Part shown: positions 54,448 to 64,000 of the stretch, piece by piece | Numbering within the stretch: position 1 is the stretch's first letter | How the letters are laid out: each line of letters starts with the position of its first letter | Source of the DNA: Plasmopara viticola | Lineage: Eukaryota > Oomycota > Peronosporomycetes > Peronosporales > Peronosporaceae | Assembly: GCA_001695595.3 (NCBI GenBank) | Contig: MBPM02000149.1 | Coordinates: 37,718 to 101,717 of the forward strand | Direction of reading: 5' to 3' | DNA length: 64,000 bases | Notes under the pieces: model-generated | Told to the model about the DNA's origin: nothing | The model's database searches: none | The model's input: the letters and a program-made list of their open reading frames with translations, nothing else | Position numbers and translations under genes: made by a program

Positions 54448-55830
54448 CTAATGCTGGTTGCGCCTTGGTCTGATGCCACTTGCGTATAGCAAGTATTCGA
54501 GTCGCTTTGTCCCTAGTCCCTTAGTCAACATGTCCGCAAGCTGGCCCTCCGTCGATACGTATTTCACCACGATGATGTCTCGGGCCACGTTCTCCCGGAT
54601 GAAGTGGTGACGAATGTCGACGTGCTTGGTCCTAGCATTGTAGCCCGCATTATTTGCAAGTTCGATCGCACCTTGATTGGCTTCCCAGACCAACGTGGCT
54701 CCCACTTGCTCATGACCAAGATCCTTGAGCATCGCACGGACCCAAAGCACTTCTTGTGTACACAAGCTTAAAGCCATGTACTCCGCCTCCGCCGAGCGCA
54801 AAGCAACCGTACGCTGATACTTGGACTTAAAGATGACTGGTGCGCCGCCAATCATAACCACCGTCCCTGACACGGAGCGATCGTCAATGTTGCTGCCCGA
54901 GTCTGCGTCTGCGTATGCTGTAGCTTGCACCTCACTAGCGCTGCCGTCATATGTAATCACATACTCACGTGTCGTCTTGAGATACCGAAGAACACGAATG
55001 GCCACCTTCCAATGTTGTTTACCTGGATTCTCCAAAATTCGTGAAAATTGGGTGATGACATACGCCACATCTGGGCGCGTACATGTCGTGATATATAACA
55101 CACATCCGATCAACGACGTGTACGGTTTCGACTGCATTTCTGCTCTCTCGACTTCCGTCGTTGGTGATTGCATCTTTGACAGCTTTAAACCGGACTCACA
55201 TTAGCCACTGCCTTTGCGTCCTCTTGGTTGAAACGGCTGACCACATCATCGATGTATCGAGTGTGTCGAATCATCAGCGTACTGCCGTTGCGGTCGTGAT
55301 CGATCTCCATACCAAGAATAAATTTAGCCTTGCCTAGCTCCTTCATCCGAAAAAACCTCTTGAGTGCTGTCTTGGCCTCTTGGATCTCCCTGCTGGTCTT
55401 GGCGGCAATGATCATGTCTTCAACGTAGAGACACACATAGACGTAGTTGCTATCTCGACTCTTGACGTAGACACACTGATCTGCTCCGCTGCTACAAAAT
55501 CCAATCTATAAAAACACAGCATGTATCGTCATGTTCCACGCACTTGCAGCCTGCTTGAGACCGTAGATCGCCTTGTCCAACTTGCACATCATTTTTCTCG
55601 GCATTGGCTATGCCATTTGGCACTTCCATGTACACGACTTCCTTGAGATCACTATTCAGGAACGTCGCGTCTGCATCCAGCTGCTCAGTTACGAACCCAT
55701 TCGCCACCACCACAGCTAGCACGACCCTGATCGAGTTCTTGTTTGCCACGGGCGAGTACGTCTCGAAGAAGTTGACACCAAGTTTCTGCTTGAATCCCTT
55801 AGCGACGAGTCGAGCCTTGTAGCGCACCAC
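54448..55830 (-). pseudogene. pol: Copia reverse transcriptase and RNase H (C3)
   Basis: The RT is split near 55590 by an extra T. The catalytic motif reads YVEDMII (first Asp to Glu). The stop after DAKAVANVSP is shared with C4. RNase H is open to 54448, with DADSGS in place of DADWGS, also shared with C4. Confidence 0.9.
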
Positions 55831-55867
55831 TTGTTCGTGCTCGTTCCGCTTCTTGGCGGATATATAT

Positions 55868-57758
55868 CTACAACCGATTTTTTTGAATGTCTTGTCGTCT
55901 TGGTACCAGCGTCCAGGATCCGTTATCCGCGTGCGCCTTGAGCTCCGCTTGCGTCGCCTTGTTCCATTTGCAATTGTCGCTGCTTTTTAGCGCTTGACTG
56001 TATGTTGATGGAGCGTCGTCCGCCTCACCAACAGTTGCAGCATAGGCCAATACAGCCTCTGCAATAAGACTTTCATCATCAAATCTTGCACACTTCGGAG
56101 AAGGTGGTTTATCGCTGCCTTTGACGCGTCTTCACTGCCATCACCATCCTCTAGCATCAGCGCTCTGTCTCGTAAGCGTCTTGATCGATCCATCTCCGGT
56201 TGAAACACCAACCGGTTTTCGTGAAAAGCTTGTCTCGGAACGTGATATTCCGTTATCTCATCACCTCTTGTTTCTTGAGTTTCTGGACCTAGTATTTGAG
56301 GTATGATGATATTTGTATCACATAAAGTCGATTCCATCTCGTCCATCTCGATATCAGAAGCGCTTTCTTCGACATCTTCCATTGTCTCGTCTCTATCTGA
56401 TTGACGAACCATCGGAATCACTGCTTCGTCAGTGTCCCAAATATGCTTGACGATTGATTATTTCTTCGATACCATTGTGTCGTATATGCCTTCAACTTCC
56501 CGCTCGTCTAGTCTTATGGAGCGTGATATGACAACCTTCGACCTTTCCAGATCGAACACGCTGTATCCTTTGGTGTTCTCGCGTACCCGAGGAACATACA
56601 CCGAAAACTCTTTAACTCGAGTTTCGTCCTCTTGGCATCGTCAATATGAGCATAGCCTTGCGATCCAAACACACGCAAATGCTCAATCCTTGGCTTCAAC
56701 TGGAAACCCAACTCGAACGGTGTGACGCCCGAATTCGCAGAGTTTGTGGATCTGATGATCAAGTACACAGCCGTACTCACCGCCTCTGCCCACCACTGCA
56801 TGCCGACACCCTTGTAGTACAGCATACTCCTTGCCTTTTCCATGATCGTGCGGTTCATGCGTTCAGCAACGCCGTTCTGCTGCGGGCTATACGGTACTGT
56901 CCGCTGGTGCACGATACCATTACGGGCACATATATCGGCAATCTTCTTGTTGACGAACTCCGGCCCGTTGTCCGACCGTATACACTTTATGCGCTTGCCC
57001 CATTGATTCTCGTAGAATGCCTTGAAATCGCTAAGTTTTGCGGCCACCTCGCTTTTGTGCTTCATAAACACGCTACCACAAATCTTGAGTAGTCGTCCAC
57101 GAACGTCAACACGAATCTTGCACCACCCTTTGAGACCGTCTTCATCGGTTCCATCACGTCTGTGTGCACAAGCTCTAACACACGTGACGTTCTTGTCAGT
57201 GGCTGAGACGGGAAGGTATCGACCGTCTGTTTGCCCTTCATGCAACCACTGCACAGCTTCTTAACGCTCTGCTTCACCGCTGGCATATCGCTCGTAGCCC
57301 GCTGTGTCTTGTCCATACCAGCTTTTCCGGGGTGTCCCAAGCGAGCATGCCAAAGTTCCCACTCATTCATAGCCCCTGAGTATTCCACAAGCCGAGCTTC
57401 TTCTTGCTCATAATCCTGGAAGGATGCCTTACCAATCTTCTTGCCGCTTGCAATCGCGCGCTTGGCACTCCAAATGACGCAGGATGGCTTTGATTCTCCA
57501 CCCTCATGCCTCGTCCTGCCAATTTCCAACTGACATCAGTCGTCTATCGAGTTCTGGTATGTGCAGGACCTCGACCATCTTGAACCGTAGACCGTCCGGA
57601 CCTTTCAGTTTGACTGTTCCCACTCCAGCCACTTGCAGCTTCTTACCATTAGCAATAGAGACTTCTTGACCAGTCTTTAACTCCTTGTACTCAAAACGAT
57701 CGCTCCGATGTGGTGTCATATGCGACGTAGCCCAATGTCGATGAGCCATTCTTCGCAT
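55868..57758 (-). pseudogene. pol: Copia protease, integrase and linker (C3)
   Basis: The protease site is changed to LIDIG and then frameshifted. The integrase is interrupted after DDYSRFVVACL. RSDNGPEF and NGVAERMNRT are readable, then frameshifts before and in the linker follow. Confidence 0.88.
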
Positions 57759-57848
57759 CGCAGCTCACCAGCAGCAAACACAGCACCTTCTCCCTCGGCA
57801 TCGCTACGCTTCGGGCCGTCCCGCTTATAGTGTCCGACTTGGCCACAT

Positions 57849-58274
57849 TTAAAACATTGCGAAGTCATCGACAGGCTCTCCAAGTGTCTGGAGGCCGACA
57901 ACAAGCTCATCAGAAGCATCCAAGTGCTTCGACATCGTCGAACCACTCTCCGTCTTGAAATCATGCAGACGACATGTCATCTCGACACGGTTGTGGAGCG
58001 TGGTTCGGTTGTAGAAGTCCCGCAAGATGACCCACGCGTGCATCGCCGTTGTTGCCGATCGTATCTTGGTCTGGTGTTGCAGCTCTATGCCTTGAGCAAT
58101 GATACCCAGTGCCTTAGCGTCGTTGAACATCCAGGATTCAGTCATCTCTTCCTCTTTCGTGATGACTTGGACGTGCGCCAGCAATCCCTTGCGCGCCAAC
58201 GTCATGCGCATGTTGAACTCCCAGTGGAAGTAGGTTCCGCTACCCAGGAGGACTTGACTTAGCTTGCTTGTCAT
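57849..58274 (-). pseudogene. gag: Copia Gag, internally deleted (C3)
   Basis: ATG 58274. The same GEPVDD to knuckle deletion as the other C copies, with two further bases missing at the junction. Confidence 0.88.
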
Positions 58275-58323
58275 GGTGGGCGTGGCGACTGGTGGTCTTG
58301 AAACCTTTTTGCGGCTGTTAAAC

Positions 58324-58599
58324 TATTGAGTTGGACCGCTTGTGTGGTTGAAAGCAAATTGTGAAGTGAATATATATTGGTCCTTAGTTCGCAAACTGCT
58401 TGCTACCTCTAAGCCACTCATTCCATATACTAGATAAACTATACCGGCCACATGGTTTATCTAGACCAATGAAAACCTTTCGAACCTTTTAAGGCTTCTA
58501 GAAGCGTTTGGAAGCTTCTCCTGTGATGTCACACCGTGAAGTCATGACTATATCAAAGTATACGTAATCATACCAGCATTAGGTAGTGTAATACCAACA
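58324..58599 (-). repeat. 5' LTR of C3
   Basis: About 276 bp, with the TGACGTCA sites mutated to TGATGTCA and TGAAGTCA on the plus strand. Confidence 0.9.
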
Positions 58600-59762
58600 T
58601 CAGCCTTAACAAATTCTTCCATAGAAGCTGACTCTCACGAAATATGCGTTAACGCGAAGCTTGAATTTATACTTAGGGAGTAGTTGTACTCAAAACATTG
58701 CGCCGGCGATTTTTCTCCTCATCGTAAATTACCACCGAGACCATTCCTTAAACCTTCTTTCGATACAGCATCAATGTCACCGACACAACTTCTCGACCAC
58801 CTTAGAGCGAGAGCCACGACTTTTTGATAATAGGGTAGTTTGAGAACCGCTCAACTATTGAGATCAAGCCCCTTTTTTTTAACGACGCAACCTTTTGACA
58901 TAGCTTATAGCGAGTGCATGGGCCACAGGTTTGCTGGCTCAACTTGCTGCTGATGTCGGCATTTACATCAAGCCTCATACTCTAAATCCAACTCTTCTTT
59001 GTTTTGGACTGGAGGTTAAGCAAAAGTCCACTGACTTGCTGTTAAACGCAACTAACTGAACAACAATCCAAGACTTGCTCTTGTTAAAACGGCTGTTATT
59101 GTCAGTAGCGAACTTTGCTGCGTGTACAGGTACAATCAAACAACGTAGACGTCTAGCATGTGCAACATCAGCAGTACAATTTGAATATTTGGCAGCAATC
59201 TTCTTTTAATGATGACGCAGACTGCAGTTACAATTTCCTCCCCTTCTATTTATGGCCCCTAATCTAATTAGCAGAATTCTCTGGAAGCTTATCTGGTGAC
59301 AAAGGCACTTGCTCCTTTGCCTCGGCTGGGAATGTGACAATGTCAATATGCACGTTCTCGAATCCACAAGATGAAAATTAAAAGAAACAGCCGTGGTATT
59401 TTTTCTCGTATGAAATTGCTCTTGACTGGTTTTTCGATCTCACCCAGTGGTTGCACTGTAGGACACGTAGACAGGTTTTGCATCAAATGAATTAGCTCTG
59501 CAAGGAGTTGACGAACGCATAAAGAGAGTTCGAAGATAGCATTCTTTTTGAAGGCTTTCTGGTCTTAAAATTGTAGAAGTGGAACCTTGTTCAGCCTTAG
59601 CATTATTGTATACTTACATCGCACTCAATCTGCTTGACTGCGCGTTATCTTTACCATAAGGCTTTGCTTTAGTTGTCGACTTGGCTATATTGCATGCACA
59701 AAGATCGCACTTTGGTTCTTTTCTGGCCTCAAGTATTTTGTAGTGGGCTGACTTAACGTGAT
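58600..59762. other. Spacer of palindrome III
   Basis: 1163 bp, the reverse complement of 34035-35200 with low divergence. There is no convincing ORF. Confidence 0.8.
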
Positions 59763-60039
59763 TGTTGGTATTACACTACCTAATGCTGGTATGATTACGT
59801 ATACTTTGATATAGTCATGACGTCACGGTGTGACGTCACAGGAGAAGCTTCCAAACGCTTCTAGAAGCCTTAAAAAGGTTCGAAAGGCTTTCATTGGTCT
59901 AGATAAACCATGTGGCCGGTATAGTTTATCTAGTATATGGAATGAGTGGCTTAGAGGTAGCAAGCAGTTTGCGAACTAAGGACCAATATATATTCACTTC
60001 ACAATTTGCTTTCAACCACACAAGCGGTCCAACTCAATA
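59763..60039 (+). repeat. 5' LTR of C4
   Basis: 277 bp. TGACGTCA is intact at about 59818. The GAA/TTC array is partly eroded (CCAAACGC) as in C3. Confidence 0.9.
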
Positions 60040-60088
60040 GTTTAACAGCCGCAAAAAGGTTTCAAGACCACCAGTCGCCACGCCCACC

Positions 60089-60535
60089 ATGACAAGCAAG
60101 CTAAGTCAAGTCCTCCTGGGTAGCGGAACCTACTTCCACTGGGAGTTCAACATGCGCATGACGTTGGCGCGCAAGGGATTGCTGGCGCACGTCCAAGTCA
60201 TCACGAAAGAGGAAGAGATGACTGAATCCTGGCTGTTCAACGACGCTAAGGCACTGGGTATCATTGCTCAAGGCATAGAGCTGCAACACCAGACCAAGAT
60301 ACGATCGGCAACAACGGCGATGCACGCGTGGGTCATCTTGCGGGACTTCTACAACCGAACCACGCTCCACAACCGTGTCGAGATGACACGTCGTCTGCAT
60401 GATTTCAAGACGTAGAGTGGTTCGACGATGTCGAAGCACTTGGATGCTTCTGATGAGCTTGTTGTCGGCCTCCAGACACTTGGAGAGCCTGTCGATGACT
60501 CTCGCAATGTTTTAAATGTGGCCAAGTCGGACACT
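60089..60535 (+). pseudogene. gag: Copia Gag, internally deleted (C4)
   Basis: ATG 60089, a TAG after HDFKT at about 60415, then the shared deletion junction at about 60510. Confidence 0.88.
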
Positions 60536-60582
60536 ATAAGCGGGACTGCCCGAAGCGTAGCGATGCCGAGGGAGAAGGTGCT

Positions 60583-61925
60583 GTGTTTGCTGCTGGTGAG
60601 CTGCGATGCGAAGAATGGCTCATCGACATTGGGGCTACGTCGCATATGACACCACATCGGAGCGATCGTTTTGAGTACAAGGAGTTAAAGACTGGTCAAG
60701 AAGTCTCTATTGCTGATGGTAAGAAGCTGCAAGTGGCTGGAGTGGGAACAGTCAAACTGAAAGGTCCGGACGGTCTACGGTTCAAGATGGTCGAGGTCCT
60801 GCACATACCAGAACTCGATAGACGACTGATGTCAGTTGGAAAATTGGCAGGACGAGGCATGAGGGTGGAGAATCAAAGCCATCCTGCGTCATTTGGAGTG
60901 CCAAGCGCGCGATTGCAAGCGGCAAGAAGATTGGTAAGGCATCCTTCCAGGATTATGAGCAAGAAGAAGCTCGGCTTGTGGAATACTCAGGGGCTATGAA
61001 TGAGTGGGAACTTTGGCATGCTCGCTTGGGACACCCCGGAAAAGCTGGTATGGACAAGACACAGCGCGCTACGAGTGATATGCCAGCGGTGAAGCAGAGC
61101 GTTAAGAAGCTGTGCAGTGGTTGCATGAAGGGCAAACAGACGGTCGATACCTTCCCGTCTCAGCCACTGACAAGAACGTCACGTGTGTTAGAGCTTGCGC
61201 ACACAGACGTGATGGAACCGATGAAGACGGTCTCAAAGGGTGGTGCAAGATTCGTGTTGACGTTCGTGGACGACTACTCAAGATTTGTGGTAGCGTGTTT
61301 ATGAAGCACAAAAGCGAGGTGGCCGCAAAACTTAGCGATTTCAAGGCATTCTACGAGAATCAATGGGGCAAGCGCATAAAGTGTATACGGTCGGACAACG
61401 GGCCGGAGTTCGTCAACAAGAAGATTGCCGATATATGTGCCCGTTATGGTATCGTGCACCAGCGGACAGTACCGTATAGCCCGCAGCAGAACGGCGTTGC
61501 TGAACGCATGAACCGCACGATCATGGAAAAGGCAAGGAGTATGCTGTACTACAAGGGTGTCGGCATGCAGTGGTGGGCAGAGGCGGTGAGTACGGCTGTG
61601 TACTTGATCATCAGATCCACAAACTCTGCGAATTCGGGCGTCACACCGTTCGAGTTGGGTTTCCAGTTGAAGCCAAGGATTGAGCATTTGCGTGTGTTTG
61701 GATCGCAAGGCTATGCTTATATTGACGATGCCAAGAGGACGAAACTCGAGTTAAAGAGTTTTCGGTGTATGTTCCTCGGTACGCGGAGAACACCAAAGGA
61801 TACAGCGTGTTCGATCTGGAAAGGTCGAAGGTTGTCATATCACGCTCCATAAGACTAGACGAGCGGGAAGTTGAAGGCATATACGACACAATGGTATCGA
61901 AGAAATAATCAATCGTCAAGCATAT
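60583..61925 (+). pseudogene. pol: Copia protease and integrase (C4)
   Basis: The protease site reads LIDIGATSHMT (Ser to Ile in the triad). Frameshifts near 60885 and at the VVACL position follow, as in C3. The integrase has RSDNGPEF and NGVAERMNRT. The KK-stop before SIVKHI is shared with C3. Confidence 0.9.
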
Positions 61926-63915
61926 TTGGGACACTGACGAAGCAGTGATTCCGATGGTTCGTCAATCAGATAGAGACGAGACAATGGAAGATGTCGAAGA
62001 AAGCGCTTCTGATATCGAGATGGACGAGATGGAATCGACTTTATGTGATACAAATATCATCATACCTCAAATACTAGGTCCAGAAACTCAAGAAACAAGA
62101 GGTGATGAGATAACGGAAAATCACGTTCCGAGACAAGCTTTTCAGGAAAACCGGTTGGTTTTTCAACCGGAGATGGATCGATCAAGACGCTTACGAGACA
62201 GAGCGCTGATGCTAGAGGATGGTGATGGCAGTGAAGACGCGTCAAAGGGCAGCGATAAACCACCTTCTCCGAACTGTGCAAGATTTGATGATGAAGGTCT
62301 TATTGCAGAGGCTGTATTGGCCTATACTGCAACTGTTGGTGAGGCGGACGACGCTCCATCAACATACAGTCAAGCGTTAAAAAGCAGCGACGATTGCAAA
62401 TGGAACCAGGCGACGCAAGCGGAGCTCAAGGCGCACGCGGATAACGGATCCTGGACGCTGGTACCAAGACGACAAGACATTCCAAAAAAATCGGTTGTAG
62501 ATGGATATTCGCCAAGAAGCGAAATGAGCACGGACAAGTGGTTCGCTACAAGGCTCGACTCGTCGCTATGGCATTCAAGCAGAAATCTGGTGTCGACTTC
62601 TTCGAGACGTACTCGCTCGTGGCAAACAAGAACTCGATCAGGGTCGTGCTAGCTGTGGTGGTGGCGAATGGGTTCGTAACTGAGCAGCTGGATGCAGACG
62701 CGACGTTCCTGAATAGTGATCTCAAGGAAGTCGTGTACATGGAAGTGCCAAATGGCATAGCCAATGCCGAGAAAATGATGTGCAAGTTGGACAAGGCGAT
62801 CTACGGTCTCAAGCAGGCTGCAAGTGCGTGGAACATGACGATACATGCTGTGTTTTTATAGATTGGATTTTGTAGCAGCGGAGCAGATCAGTGTGTCTAC
62901 GTCAAGAGTCGATAGCAACTACGTCTATGTGTGTCTCTACGTTGACGACATGATCATTGCCGCCAAGACCAGCAGGGAGATCAAGAGGCCAAGACAGCAC
63001 TCAAGAGGTTTTTTCGGATGAAGGAGCTAGGCAAGGCTAAATTTATTCTTGGTATGGAGATCGATCACGACCGCAACGGCAGTACGCTGATGATTCGACA
63101 CACTCGATACATCGATGATGTGGTCAGCCGTTTCAACCAAGAGGACGCAAAGGCAGTGGCTAATGTGAGTCCGGTTTAAAGCTGTCAAAGATGCAATCAC
63201 CAACGACGGAAGTCGAGAGAGCAGAAATGCAGTCGAAACCGTACACGTCGTTGATCGGATGTGTGTTATATATCACGACATGTACGCGCCAGATGTGGCG
63301 TATGTCATCACCCAATTTTCACGATTTTTGGAGAATCCAGGTAAAACATTGGAAGGTGGCCATTCGTGTTCTTCGGTATCTCAAGACGACACGTGAGTAT
63401 GTGATTACATATGACGGCAGCGCTAGTGAGGTGCAAGCTACAGCATACGCAGACGCAGACTCGGGCAGCAACATTGACGATCGCTCCGTGTCAGGGACGG
63501 TGGTTATGATTGGCGGCGCACCAGTCATCTTTAAGTCCAAGTATCAGCGTACGGTTGCTTTGCGCTCGGCGGAGGCGGAGTACATGGCTTTAAGCTTGTG
63601 TACACAAGAAGTGCTTTGGGTCCGTGCGATGCTCAAGGATCTTGGTCATGAGCAAGTGGGAGCCACGTTGGTCTGGGAAGCCAATCAAGGTGCGATCGAA
63701 CTTGCAAATAATGCGGGCTACAATGCTAGGACCAAGCACGTCGACATTCGTCACCACTTCATCCGGGAAACGTGGCCCGAGACATCATCGTGGTGAAATA
63801 CGTATCGACGGAGGGCCAGCTTGCGGACATGTTGACTAAGGGACTAGGGACAAAGCGACTCGAATACTTGCTATACGCAAGTGGCATCAGACCAAGGCGC
63901 AACCAGCATTAGCGG
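61926..63915 (+). pseudogene. pol: Copia linker, reverse transcriptase and RNase H (C4)
   Basis: The linker and RT start are open to about 62500, then a frameshift at an A-run shared with C3. The RT core runs to a TAG after HAVFL. YVDDMII is intact at about 62938. Shared stops follow near 63175, then RNase H to the end at about 63909. Confidence 0.9.
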
Positions 63916-63925
63916 TGCGTAGGAG

Positions 63926-64000
63926 TGTTGGTATTACGCTTGTATGATTACGTTATACTTTGATATAGTCATGACTTCACGGTGTGACATCACAGGAGAA
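63926..64000 (+). repeat. 3' LTR of C4 (partial)
   Basis: It starts TGTTGGTATTACGCTTG, carrying the same internal deletion as the 3' LTR of C3, and is truncated by the window end. Confidence 0.9.

Larger units (their letters stand above)
54180..58599 (-). mobile_element. Ty1/copia LTR retrotransposon C3 (family C)
   Basis: The target duplication (plus strand TCAGC) is present at 54175-54179 and 58600-58604, identical to that of C2, so C3 and C2 descend from the same insertion. The LTRs are 255 bp (3', with a deletion) and 276 bp (5'). It shares many lesions with C4. Confidence 0.97.
59763..64000 (+). mobile_element. Ty1/copia LTR retrotransposon C4 (family C, cut by window end)
   Basis: The 5' LTR is 59763-60039 and the 3' LTR starts at 63926. 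The 5' flank is GTGAT (59758-59762), the same site as the 5' flank of C1, so C1 and C4 share an insertion point at least on that side. The 3' flank is outside the window. Confidence 0.95.

Noticed and set aside
1..64000. Misassembly as the explanation of all palindromes
   Set aside because: Arms differ by private substitutions, indels and stops, and spacers are distinct, which argues against duplicated reads. It still needs long-read confirmation.
1..64000. CRISPR arrays, tRNA or rRNA genes
   Set aside because: No regularly spaced short repeats, cloverleaf-like sequences or rRNA signatures were seen.

Overview
The window is a stretch of repeat-rich eukaryotic DNA, most likely from a plant-pathogenic oomycete (Peronosporales type). 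I infer this from four things: Ty1/copia elements of oomycete style, relics that combine a signal peptide with RxLR-like and EER motifs, very short GT-AG introns, and decayed Polinton/Maverick sequence. No species can be named from the sequence. Base 1 starts a HindIII site, so the sequence may be a clone insert. I found no housekeeping gene, rRNA, tRNA or CRISPR array.

Layout: 1-1915 is anonymous. 1916-4612 is a decayed Polinton/Maverick fragment (P1). 5148-7305 holds RxLR-EER-like relics, an unknown gene relic and a small secreted-peptide ORF. 7818-24044 is palindrome I: arms of about 7.5 kb, each made of a low-copy repeat (R) plus a Ty1/copia element of family A (A1 plus strand, A2 minus strand), around a 1.2-kb spacer with two more effector-like relics. 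24045-28508 is a Ty1/copia element of family B (B1, minus strand). 28509-40726 is palindrome II: arms of about 5.5 kb, each with a family C copia element (C1 minus, C2 plus) and a flank carrying a small intron-containing gene, around a 1166-bp spacer. 40727-44584 holds a short ORF and a second, inverted Polinton fragment (P2). 44585-45415 is the 3' end of a fourth copia lineage. 45585-49000 is a third copy of R with a second secreted-peptide ORF. 49000-54046 is a tandemly duplicated cluster of effector-like relics around an unknown protein-coding relic. 54047-64000 is palindrome III: C3 minus, a spacer homologous to that of palindrome II, and C4 plus, cut by the window end.

Almost every coding region is broken. 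All six large copia elements have internal stops or frameshifts; B1 is the least damaged, with one 763-codon Gag-protease-integrase frame. The two plausible intact short genes are the secreted peptides at 7120-7305 and 48551-48721.

The main result is structural. Target-site duplications pair C2 with C3 as the same original insertion, and 5' flanks pair C1 with C4, yet the inactivating lesions pair C1 with C2 and C3 with C4. The two arms of each palindrome therefore appear to have been homogenised, as in arm-to-arm gene conversion. The LTRs of families A and C also carry arrays matching the heat-shock element rule next to TGACGTCA sites.
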